A DNA stretch of 64,000 bases from Chlorocebus sabaeus. Its lineage: Eukaryota > Chordata > Mammalia > Primates > Cercopithecidae. The notes beneath the pieces were generated by a model. That model was not told where the DNA came from. It saw nothing but the letters and a program-made list of their open reading frames with translations, and did not search any database. This document shows, one piece after another, positions 51,770 through 62,344 of the stretch (its first letter is position 1; each line of letters begins with the position of its first letter). The position numbers and the translations under genes are program-made. The DNA lies in assembly GCF_047675955.1 (NCBI RefSeq), contig NC_132925.1:19864688-19928687 (forward strand), given 5' to 3'.

Positions 51770-51935
51770 TACACAGCTGAAAAAGACCTTGAAGCTCATC
51801 TAATTGTACATGTGGAAATGGGGCCCGTGGATCTGGAGTGACTTGTCCAAAATGATGAAGCTTAATCCCTTAGGCCTTAGACCAGGTAGCTTGATCTCTA
51901 GTTATACATCCCACCCCTATGACTTCCCCTCTAAA
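51770..51935 (-). mobile_element. MIR/MIR3-type SINE or L3 piece, antisense
   Basis: GAAAAAGACCTTGAAGCTCA, TCTAATTGTACATGTGGAAA, GTGACTTGTCCAAAATGATG resemble the conserved 'AGATCATCTAGTCCA...GGAAACTGAGG...TGACTTGCCCAAGG' order of MIR3/L3 elements. Confidence 0.55.
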
Positions 51936-52524
51936 GCATGATTTAAACAAAAGGAAATAGCAGGAACTTCAGTTTGGGTTCATATTGCCTTCTCTGATGA
52001 GTATGTGTGTGTTCTGAAGCTCTCTCTGCTGTCTGCAAATCAGACATTCTTGCTGGGTTGCATCAGAGTCCAGGCGACAAGATTGATGAAGAAAGGGCAG
52101 AGGAGGGATGACGTAATAGATTGTGCAGCATTTACCTGCGAATTATCTCTAACTATGTACTGCTTGATGTCTGTGTGACTCATATACTGAGGTACTGCCA
52201 TCCCTGTTATTCAGCACTGTAGCCTCACACTTACCTCACCCTATGTTTCTCTCCTTTTCCTGCCAAATCTGATTAGAAGTACTTTTGTTGTAAGCCCATG
52301 TTTATGAAGCCATAAGTGGACTTCGTACCAATGACCATGTGGAGAAAATAAAAGAATGTTAGAACTGGCAGGTTACATATTGACTCAGTCAAACCAGCTT
52401 GATGTCTGTCTCAATGTAGTTCAGTAAATACTTACATAGCACTTGCCATATGCCCAGCACTGTCAGTGTTTTCTTCCCTTACATGGTGGTTTTGTCTTCT
52501 CAGCTTCAGTTTAACAGATTCACA
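51936..52524. other. Unassigned non-coding sequence
   Basis: Contains TGACGTAA at 52109-52116 (CREB/ATF-like). About 52420-52490 (AAATACTTACATAGCACTTG) may be a small antisense MIR or L2 scrap. Nothing else recognised. Confidence 0.38.
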
Positions 52525-52745
52525 TAGAATAAACCTGTAGCAAGTGCCTACCATGTGCAAGTGACTATGATAGATGCATTCACATGCATTTTTTCTTTTG
52601 AATCTCAAAACAACCCTGTGAAGCAGTTACTCTCTGTATCCATTTTGTAGATGGCGTAAGTGACTTAACTAATGTGTGTCAGAATTGGATTTAGAATCTC
52701 AGTCCCTTGACACTAAGTACAGTGTTTCTTCCGGTGCCTCACAAG
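52525..52745 (-). mobile_element. MIR SINE, antisense, nearly complete
   Basis: AGTGCCTACCATGTGCAAGT, CTCAAAACAACCCTGTGAAG, TATCCATTTTGTAGATGGCG and GAATTGGATTTAGAATCTCA follow the antisense MIR consensus along its length. Confidence 0.82.
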
Positions 52746-53544
52746 TATCTTTGATTTGTGTACTCAAGAAGTTTTTGCAAGAAAACTAACAGTTTTCTTA
52801 AGGTCATCTTCATACTTGATCTATGATCTTCATACTTGATCTAGTGTCTGCCTCTGTTGTTCGTTTGCCCTTCAGATGCTAAAAGTCAACAGCATAGACA
52901 TATGTTTATTTATTGAACAATAACCATTAAGTTCTACGTTGAAGTTGTATCATACAAACACTAACTTTGCATGAATTCAACTACACCTGCTCAGCAAATG
53001 AATATAAAGAGAGAAGGCATAAAAATTTGCATTGTGCAAACAAGTCTTCTCAGGTTGTATTCAGTGAGTCTATGCCTGGGAATAAACCTGAAATGGAAGG
53101 TGTATATTGATTTTTCTGTACATGTCTGGTCCCACATGCCTCTCTCAGGGTAAGCATCTTGCCTTACTCAGATGATTACCAAAACTGGAGGCAAAATCCA
53201 CCTTGATTGGGCCTACTGAGAGACAGTATATTGACTTCCTGTATGATGACTTCCTAGGGGATTTATTTGCAAGGTAATTTTGACATAAATTGAGGGTTTT
53301 TCCCCCTCACATATTCTCCAAGAAACCTAAACCCCAAGTAAAATGCAGCTTCCGTAGGATGATACTGGGTTGCATATAATCAAGGAGGGGATTTTTCTTT
53401 AGAGTGAACTGAAACTGTCTTGGGCTCAAGAACATTGTGTATAATGGTAGCTGAACATATCTTGTATTCTTTGTGTATTGTGCCAGGTTGGAAGGATTAA
53501 TACTGAGCAGATCAAATATTCCTTGTGTTCATAAGAGAACTGTG
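52746..53544. other. Unassigned stretch with a 20-bp tandem duplication
   Basis: ATCTTCATACTTGATCTATG is immediately repeated (without the last two bases) at 52806-52843. Otherwise no gene or repeat recognised. Confidence 0.42.
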
Positions 53545-53890
53545 TTACCACTGAAACCAAGGGAGGAGAACCAACAGAAGGAAAAATCCAATGAGGTCAC
53601 CCATCAGAGTGGTAGAGAAAAAGGATTAAGAAAATCCCATCAAATTTAGCTGCAGGTGATGTTTGAAAGAATAGTTGTAGTCAGTTATAAGGTCAAAAGC
53701 AAGATATAAGGAATTAAGAAAAATCATCATCATCAGAACAGAGTAGCCAACAGGATGTCATGAAACCAAAAGAGGAGGGCTGCATGAAGAGAGAGCACCA
53801 TAGGTGGGGGTTGAGGACTGAGAACTGGGACTGGGTAGTGATAGTACCTAACAGATAGGATTGATGGGTTTAAAAGTGGAAGCACATAAT
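53545..53890 (-). mobile_element. L2 LINE fragment, antisense (weak)
   Basis: AGCAAGATATAAGGAATTAA, CAGGATGTCATGAAACCAAA, AGAGGAGGGCTGCATGAAGA and CATAGGTGGGGGTTGAGGAC resemble antisense L2 body, but the match is loose. Confidence 0.35.
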
Positions 53891-53974
53891 GTCATCAAAA
53901 TGAATTCCGGTTTCTGAGCTTGACTGAGATTCTTAATGTTTGAGTTTCCCCCTTTGGGGCAGGTGGGGAAAATC

Positions 53975-54132
53975 TAGCCACTGAGAGATTAGAGGTGGGA
54001 GAATTATTGGTGTCTGTTGGCAAGCAGATTCTCATAGCCTCATACCCATTAGATATTAGATTTCACTTTTATTACTTTTCTAAGTAGTTAGGTTCTAATT
54101 TGCTTGCGATTTGAGAAATCAAGGCTGGCTCT
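53975..54132 (+). repeat. Unidentified ancient repeat, copy 1
   Basis: CTAGCCACTGAG, ATTGGTGTCTGTTGGCAAGC, AGATTCTCATAGCCTCATAC, CCATTAGATATT and GGTTCTAATTTGCTTGCGAT align with 56948-57090 at roughly two thirds identity. I do not recognise the family. Confidence 0.68.
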
Positions 54133-54477
54133 ACAAGGCTGTCATCATGCTGGGAAAGGGGGTGCCAGAATGCAGCAGGACATAACCAGAAAGCCAGTAA
54201 AGGTTCAACTCTTATGAATAGGAAAGCCAACTAATTCATTCATAATACCAAACCTTGTCTTATTCAAGGAAGTGGAGTTACAACCAGGAAACCTCCCTTT
54301 CTTTCCTGTATTTGTATAGCACCTTGTATTGTTTAAGGTTGTTGGTGATAATTTTCTTTTTCTCAGATTGCTCACTTTGTGTTTTTGGCTCAATATTCAG
54401 TGTGACTGCTTGACTACTGTCACTCAAACAGGCTGTCTTGAAAAAGGTGAAGCTGAGAGGTTAGGGGGCTCAGATTA
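54133..54477. other. Unassigned non-coding sequence
   Basis: No feature recognised. Confidence 0.38.
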
Positions 54478-54650
54478 GAATGGGATCTCAAAATGGGGTC
54501 CCTCTACCCCCACTATATAGGCATCTCCTTGGGTGCTTATTCAAAATGTAGACTCCAGGGTTCCACCTAAGACCTACTAAATATGAATCCATATTTATAG
54601 CATCCCTGAGGATTCTTATGAAGTCTAGATTTTAAGAACCCTGTTTTAGG
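54478..54650 (+). mobile_element. MER5A-like DNA transposon
   Basis: GGGATCTCAAAATGGGGTCC, CTTGGGTGCTTATTCAAAAT, GTAGACTCCAGGGTTCCACC and TAAGACCTACTAAATATGAA follow MER5A in order, with the end near TTTTAAGAACCCTG. Confidence 0.76.
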
Positions 54651-56947
54651 AAATGTGAGTGTAGTATAATAAACCAAATTTTAGAAGAATAACCTTTTAA
54701 CAAATTGAATTCCAATCATTCTAAAGTTAAATTGTATTTATAAAATATAGCCAGAAATATGTATTTTAATGAAAATTTTTAAGGTTCTTTGAAACTCTTA
54801 GAAAAGTCTAAATGCAAGGCACACAGAAAATGTAAGCAGTCATAATAAACACACTTGGTTATGAGGAAGAGTGTTGTGAATTCAGAAGGTTTGTGTGTTT
54901 TGTGGAATTTCTCTTATTGCCCAAGAGAGGAAAGGACTGAAAGGAGAGAACTTGGAAGAAGCTTTCCTTGGCTTCCAAGATCCTAATCCTCCAAAATGCA
55001 GCTGCTTCCTACCCACCATCTCTTTGCCACAGACCAGCTGTGTCCCCATTCATTCCCACCTCCACTATTGCTTTTTCAATCCACACATGCCAGAACCAGA
55101 ATGGAGAATGGTAGAGAAGGGAAAGGCAGTTTGATAGGAAGTAGAATAGAAGTTTTATAGAAAAGAGGTTTCTAGAAAGCCCTAAAGCATTAGACCAGAA
55201 AGCCCTTAGCCGTAGACTGCTGGGTCAAGTTTGTTGTAGTTATAAAACTGTGTGGGATACAGGTAGGTGTACTGGTGGTTTCTGGGGGTTGGGGCAGTAA
55301 GACAGGCTGACCCCATTAAGATAACCTCAGAAACTAACCCAAACTGTTTTCCCCAGCCCTCATCTGATCTTTGACTCTTATTTAAATTGTGTTTTTGTTG
55401 TCTTTGAGTTGTTTCCTTTGTACAAGTCATTTCCCTAAATAATCCCCAGATTTCTTCTTGACTGGAGTAGTTAGGTACTTCTTTTGAATACTTTGCCAAC
55501 ACCCTTTTTTCCTCCTTCCGCGTAATTATCGTAACTACTACCCACAAATGGATATATTTGGTTCCGATTTTTCACTCCTTTTCATGAGGTTATCATCTAA
55601 AATTTTCTGCCCCACAATCTCTTTTGAAAAAAAGTATTTTTTCTATATAGTCATGAAGGCTATCATTCAAATCCCAGAAGTTGTAGTTTTACCCTTTTTG
55701 TTTAGTGCTATTAAAACTCAGCTTTGGAATGATGAGAATTCAGCTCATTTATCTTACATCTTTTCTTTCCAAAAAAAAAATTCAGCTTGGGTTGCACTCA
55801 GCCCTTAGCATAGTGACTCCCAGAGTTTGCTACTTAAGTTAAGAAATTAAAACTAAGATCTTACTCTGTTTTGAATCAGATTATTAAATTAATAATTGCG
55901 GCATGTCAGCCAAAGTAAACAAGCATTCTTGATGGGTAGAACCATGCATTGTCTTAAGCTATTTGATTACCAAACCACTGCAAGCTTTTAAAATTGAACT
56001 ATCTCTAATGTGCATTGAGAAGGATAAAAAATAACTTGTTTTAAAAAGTATTTTTGTTTGGTCTTGTTCTGTGTACTTTTTGTCCAAAACTAGAGCATAT
56101 TCATCTTTATAAATCTTTCATTACTTACTGGCTTTCTTAGTGCCTTAGCTAGTATTTTCCACATGAGGTTTACACCATCTTGTGGCCTGCAGTTTTCTGA
56201 CTCGCTTTTTCTTGCATCCTTGGCATTCATTAGCCTATTGGTAAATGTTTGAAATGGCAAGAAAAGGAGAAATCACTTGTCATTTTCTGCTCTTAAGGCT
56301 TTTATTACTTTTTCGATTTTCTCTTCAGGACCATGAGAGTCAATGATTTGAGTCTCTCAGACATACCCTTTTTATCTTTTATTTTTTGAGATGAAAATAT
56401 CTTATTGCCTGAAATTTTTAATTTGACTAGAAAGCTAGTCCATGTAGAGGAGAGCTTTGGTGATGTGTCTGCCCACAAAACTGATTTTTGCCATGGCTCA
56501 CTAATGCATTTTGTGTGAAATACCAAATTCTGGAAATCCTTGCTTGTGTATCTCCCACCTCAAAAAAAAAAAAAAAAAGAAAAAACGAGAAGATGAAATG
56601 AGAGAAATCAAATCATGAAAGATGCAAAAGTCTAGTCAGGAGAAACCAGTAGGAGATCCATTATGTAATGAAGAAGAGAGTCAGGGACAAAACCAACTCT
56701 CAGTTAGGTGGCTGAGGCACAGAGAGGCCCAGAACTGGCCCAAAAGGTATACAGATTTTGCTCTAATTGCATTTGAAGTTCAACCTTTAAAGTGCCTTAA
56801 ACCAAAAAAGTGTCACTGATGGAAGCTAGAGTATCGTGTAGGCAAAATGGGCCTTGTTGCTTTGACTGCCACTGTTAGGAATTGTGATGTAGTACTGATA
56901 GAAAAAATATATTAGTTATCTAGTGGCAACAGGGAATTGGCCACTGC
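54651..56947. other. Long unassigned stretch (2.3 kb)
   Basis: A pure A run of 17 lies at 56562-56578, and about 56700-56760 (GGCTGAGGCACAGAGAGGCC) may be an antisense MIR scrap. The longest frames (113 codons minus at 55206-55547, 86 codons plus at 55548-55808) show no splice or promoter context I can support. Confidence 0.42.
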
Positions 56948-57290
56948 CAGCCACTGAGGTGGCTACTGGTGTCTGCTAGTGAACAGATTCTTACAGTCTC
57001 TCACCCACTGGGTACTGCATTGCATATAGTTATTAGTTTTTGAAATACTTAACTTCTAATTTTCTTGCAAATTTGGAAACTGATGGCTCCCTGGGAATTA
57101 TAGGTTATGGTTGTTTTCCCCAGCCCAACCTTGCCTGGGACCTATACACAAAGTGTTTCCCTCCTCCACTAAGTTGCCGTAACATTTTCCACCTTCCTGA
57201 TGTTTGTAGTAACATAATTACAATAAATTGCTGCTGCTCTTGGAGACATTCTCTTTTCTCACATCTGGGTTTAAAGCTTTCAGTAAGGCT
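56948..57290 (+). repeat. Unidentified ancient repeat, copy 2, possibly an old LTR
   Basis: CCAGCCACTGAG, ACTGGTGTCTGCTAGTGAAC, AGATTCTTACAGTCTCTCAC, CCACTGGGTACT and AACTTCTAATTTTCTTGCAA align with copy 1 (56948-57090). Further on, AATAAATTGCTGCTGCTCTT followed by a CT-rich end at about 57250-57270 has the look of an LTR polyadenylation region. Family unknown. Confidence 0.5.
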
Positions 57291-59200
57291 GCTAAGCAGT
57301 GGGAAGGAAGGAGCCTTTCCATAACTTTAAGGTCATTCCTGATAAAGGTAACTACTCCACCCCTCCTTCCCAATTAGATTCCCTGCCAGCAATAGCATAG
57401 ACTTGAACCAGTGCCAAATGTGTTAATACCATAAGGACTTGCTTGATAAAGGCTGTGCATGGCAAAGAAAAAAAACAGCCAAAGTTTCCCAAACTAAAAT
57501 TTTCCAAGATTTTCATATGAGTTGCAGCCAGGGTACCCTTCATCTAAGTGTTACCATGTGTTTGCTGTAGTCATTGGTATCCTGCAATTCTCATTCTCCA
57601 GGACTTCGAGAGATTAGAATTTAGAGGAAGTGCTGGTGATGTCAAGATGGAAATCTACTGTAGCTGCAAAGAATATAGTCTTTGACAAAAAGAAGGACAA
57701 TAGCAAAGACAGGGAACAATGGTGGGGTTGATATTATGATCTTTCCAAATAATTACTAAATAATTATAAGTCTATTACACAGCAGCATTCAGTGTTGTAC
57801 TTCATTGTTCCATTAACGTTTTGCATTATGTTTGCTAGCCTTGCTTCTCTTACTGTTATAAACTCTAGACTAGGAGGAGTACTGTCTTGCTCTGGCCCTT
57901 GTGTTTTGCATGGAGAAATAACATAATGTCATCAATAGACAGTTGTTGGTTATCTGACTAGATGCAGCAAAGTGATTTTATTCCTGGGCATGGGTGGGAT
58001 TCATTAATAATTACAAAGTGCCTACATAGTTCAGAAACTTGGAACACCTATAAAGAAATTTTTTTCTGTTTGACATTGATTTTCAGATTTCATATGTAAT
58101 GATAGTTTTAGCCTCAACATCCACTCAAACCTTTATCATAGTTGCTAATGAATAATAAAAATGACTGATTTGCAGTAGACTCAAAAGAAAAAATAAAGCC
58201 TCTTTGGCCTTTAAATATTAGAATATTCCCAAATGAAAATTCAAATTGAGTGCAGGTGACTGAACTTACTGAGGCCTGTTTCAATTTGATCACTCAAAGC
58301 TTTGCCTCCTGTTTGAAGAAATTCTTGGATTTTAACCTACAGTATTACCAAGAATATAAGATCTATCTTCAGTTCAATTTATTTTCCTGTTGTCCTGAAA
58401 CAAAATGGCAGCCAATATAAATTTCCCCATAATTTCACTGAAGGAGTTAGAGTTCGCAGTAGTAGTAATAATAATGATAGCATTAAAGGCAGAAACAAGA
58501 TTGTCTGCTCCTGTTAGCAACCTGAGCAGTCAAAGACATTAATGGACCATGAAGACTGGAGGGCTGGGGTGACTGTGGGTCAGAGCTAATGTACATAGGC
58601 AAGCACAGTGTAGGGGAAACTTTCGTCACCTCCACTACACTAAGCCTTTTCACTTGATAGACCAAGCTCTTAATTTCCCCAGGTTGTTAATCTGGCACCT
58701 TTCATGAACATCAGTGTTCACTTTGGAAAATAAAAACGCAAACAGCCAAAACATCTAAGTGTTAAGGGGAAAGAAAATCAACAGAGGAAATTACAGTAGC
58801 ACATGATACACTGGCACCTTTTACTTGAGTCATAGGAGGCAAAGATATTTGAAAGTCTGCAGCTTTGACCGTCTCTTAGTAACCAGAGGTCTTGAGAAAG
58901 AGGGTGCAATGCATGGTTTAGCTGTAGCCCTGATATGTATACGTGTCCACATTTTCAAAACTGACCCCTTAAAATACGTATGAGAGCCAAGTGGTTTGAA
59001 AGTAAATACCACTTTCTTTCACCATTGCTTTTGCTCCATGTTTACCATTTCCTTTCTAACATCAGTTACTGTTTCTAAAGGAATTGGTGTTTCCTGATCT
59101 GGTGTAGTTTCTGTTTGTTTTGGATTGTCCATCAGTTGTTAAGATATCTACCATATGTTTTAGAAACTAGTATATTGAGGGTTGAGTACCACACCAAGTT
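57291..59200. other. Long unassigned stretch (1.9 kb)
   Basis: No repeat family, exon or RNA gene recognised. Ordinary intron-like composition. Confidence 0.42.
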
Positions 59201-59290
59201 CTCACTTTTTTCTTTCTGTCTCTCTTATTTTTAGGTAAGTCATCTGATTGGAGCCACATTTCATTTGATGGAATTTTCCATTTGGTAAAG
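59201..59290 (+). promoter_or_regulatory. Recursive-splice-like site with a downstream 50-nt RS-exon (candidate)
   Basis: A 32-base tract at 59201-59232 with only three purines is followed by AG (59233-59234) and immediately by GTAAGT (59235-59240). This juxtaposed acceptor and consensus donor is the design of a ratchet/recursive splice site. Fifty bases later GTAAAG (59285-59290) could serve as the competing donor of an RS-exon (59235-59284). Such sites occur in very long vertebrate introns. The 50-nt exon is not a multiple of three, as for a non-coding RS-exon. Confidence 0.48.
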
Positions 59291-61508
59291 TATTGCTATT
59301 CTTATCTAATGATGTAAACTGTCGTTTTTGTGATTTGTCAGTATGTTTTTTTCCCACAACATTGTCCTTAGTAGTATACTGTGTTCTGTATGGAAGGAAG
59401 AAAAATCAGTTGGGGAGCAGGGAGATTTGGAAACAAGAGAAAAGGCATATAACTGAGTATATTTACGTGTCGAAAAACACTTATGACAGAAACCTGCCTC
59501 TTTATAGCTATTGTCCTCAATTTTGCCTTTTAGAGCTCCGAGAAGTAGAGAAGTTATTACTTTTAATGGTATTTAGAAAGGACCATGCTTACTTCAGAGA
59601 ATCCAACTAAGAGCAGTGACTTCAAGCTGTATTTGGTGACAATCTGGCATTCCTCAACATGTTGCTATACATGTTGGCTAAAGCATTCTATATCATCTAA
59701 GAGTTTTTCTTTTGCATCATAGTTTAAGTCTACAAATAATTGCCCCTTTTAAAACACAGTTATTTAATAGAAGAAATAGAAAAATACACAATTTAGGAAG
59801 TACAAACCTAGGATTCTGTGGTGCAAGGATGGTACGGGGCTTGTGGTCTGTGGTAATAGAAGATTGAAGCTTCTGATATTGAGCATGACGGAGACAAAGG
59901 AGACACTTCATGACAGCAAATTACTTTTCCCTAATGGTTCTGGATCTTTCATTAGTAAGAAGGATGTCTGTATTTGATATACTTTCTGTAAAAGTGAGGT
60001 AGGTTATGAATCTAGGAATTCTGTTTTCCTCAGGGAAATGTTTCTTTTTCTGTAGAACTCAACACATGTTGATCTATTGAGTAACAAGCAACCAAAACCT
60101 AAAAACCTCCTCCCAGCATCGTGCCATGCCCAGCGTGTTTCTTGAGTAGTACTTGCATTGTATGTTTTCTTTAAAAGAGACTAACTTAATAAAAAGATAT
60201 AATTTAAAATACCCAGAGGACTAGTTGGATGCCATATTCCTCCAAAATGGAGTTGGACTCCATTTTCTCTTCCTTCCCTCCATTTTTAATTTTATAAACT
60301 AAATACCTGACCATTTATATCTGTAAAGCCTGTTGAGATCATGGAATGTTGGCATTTATTGTGGCTGATTGAGGGAAGACTCACAGTTCTTGAATATTGG
60401 ATGAAGCAGTGGATAGGATGTCATTGATGTTCTGCCAAAAAATTTCATATATTAAACCAAAGTTCCTTCTTGGATAGAAGACTGTCCCATCTCTACCCAT
60501 AGGCTCCACTTCACGGGTCCAAGAGCCCATCAGGTAGGGAAGATCTCTGCTCTGTAAAACACTGTGTTTTGGTTGAATGAATGAATAGAATGATGAGTGG
60601 CTGAATTGTTTAATACGTAGGTACTCTTATCAGACTATTAAAATTCAAGTTTTAGTATCATAATATTAAAAACTTTTAAAAACGGAGAACTTCCACTTTT
60701 AGTCACAGTTATCTTGTTTGGCAGTATAAGATATTGTGTGGCTGCTTTCTCGTATTTTGATTCTGATAATTCCCATATCAATTATCATTTACCTGAATTA
60801 GATTTCTTTTGAAAACCTTTGTGAGGGAGATGGTATGTGGGAAGCAAGGGATGAATATCATCATTGAGCTCAAAGTATTCAAAAAGCAACCTTAAAAATG
60901 TAAAATGAAATATTCTTTAATTCTAAACTTGAGTGGGATTTATAATGTCTTTATCTGTCTTTTATATTCCAAAAGGATAAAATATCTAAAATTATTTCTT
61001 GTTTTATATCTTTACACTAGAAAGGAGATTGGTAGGATTATTTTGTCAACCAATCAGAAGGCCTGCCAGATATGAGATGTATAAAAATAATTTCAGTGCT
61101 GTTTTCCCATTTTCTTTCCTGAGAATCTCTAATTTTCTCATCATATCATTAAAAGCCCAAAACCAAACAAAATATTCTTTGTATTTTTCAAAAAATTTAT
61201 CATCCAGGGGAAACTCCAGCTTTCTAGTGTAGTATTTTCTAACTTTGGGGGAAATCGGGAGCCTTGTAAAGGGTGGAAACTTCTGGGAATAAGAATTTTC
61301 TCTAACATTGGGAAGGCTGGGAAAGGTTCTAGTGCTTCAGGAGGATTTCAGATTCCCCCACCATGGGCCTAATTATTTCATAGACTCAGTTCAGCTAAAC
61401 TACCGTGATAAAAGGCAGACATACATGGTTGCCCCAATTATAAAATCAGTTAACATCAAGTTTTCCAGATTAAATCACTAGTAATGGATTGATTGCTGGA
61501 TCCAGGAA
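59291..61508. other. Long unassigned stretch (2.2 kb)
   Basis: No gene or repeat family recognised. Frames of 77-105 codons (59293-59610, 60999-61232) lack splice or promoter context and were judged fortuitous. Confidence 0.42.
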
Positions 61509-61517
61509 GCATATTCT

Positions 61518-61866
61518 TTATTTTATTATTATTATTATTTTTTGTTTGTTTTGTTTTTTTGTTTTTTTGTTTTTTTGTTTTTTGAGGCAGGTTCTCTCTC
61601 TCTTGCCAAGACTGGAGTGCAGTGGCATGATCTTAGCTCACTGCAGCTTCCACCTCCTGGGCTCAAGCAGTCCTCCCATCTCAGTCTCCTGAGTAGCTAG
61701 GATTACAGACTGTGCCACCACACCCAGCCAAATTTTTTTTTGTGGGGGGAGAGACAGGGTTTTGTCATGTTGTCAGGTCTGATCTTGAACTCCTGGGCTC
61801 CAGCAGTCCACCCGCCTTGACCTCCCAAAGTGCTGGGATTATTGGCGTGAGCTACTGTGCCCAACT
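61518..61866 (-). mobile_element. Alu SINE, antisense, old, with TSD
   Basis: A (TTTTTTG)n tail is followed by GAGGCAGGTTCTCTCTCTCT and CTGGGCTCAAGCAGTCCTCC (J-like). TSD GCATATTCT at 61509-61517 and 61867-61875. Confidence 0.95.
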
Positions 61867-61899
61867 GCATATTCTAACAGCAGCCCATTTCAAGGCCAA

Positions 61900-61930
61900 T
61901 GAGGTGGTGGTGGTGATGGTGGTGGTGGTA
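61900..61930. repeat. (GGT)n microsatellite at an Alu tail
   Basis: GGTGGTGGTGGTGATGGTGG and further units directly precede the antisense Alu, where its poly-T tail should be. Confidence 0.9.
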
Positions 61931-62219
61931 ATGTTTGAGATGGAGTCTTGCTCTTGTCACCCAGGCTGGAGTGCAGTGGTGTGATCTCAGCTCACTGAAT
62001 CCTCCACTTCCCAGGTTCAAGCGATTCTCCTGCCTTGGCCTTCTGAGTAGCTGGGATTACAGGCACGTACCATCACGCCCAGCTAATTTTTGTATTTTTA
62101 GGAGAGACGGGGTTTCACCATGTTGGTCAGACTGGTCTCGAACTCCTGACCTCAGGTGGTCCGCCCACCTTGGCCTCCCAAAGTGCTGGGATTAAAGGCG
62201 TGAGCCATCACACCTGGCC
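61931..62219 (-). mobile_element. Alu SINE, antisense
   Basis: TTTGAGATGGAGTCTTGCTC, GCTCACTGAATCCTCCACTT, AATTTTTGTATTTTTAGGAG, to CACACCTGGCC. Possible TSD GGCCAATGA / GGCCAGTAA. Confidence 0.95.
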
Positions 62220-62344
62220 GGCCAGTAAGTTTTATTAGATAGAAAGTATGTAGAGAATGTTTGAAATTATATTTAGCAGAAAATGGAATGACCATATTCA
62301 TTTGTTTTCTTTGTAAAATAAGCTCTTTCTAAACAGTGAAACAA

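Noticed and set aside
55206..55808. Adjacent 113-codon minus and 86-codon plus frames
   Set aside because: No start, splice or homology support; frames of this size are expected by chance in 64 kb.
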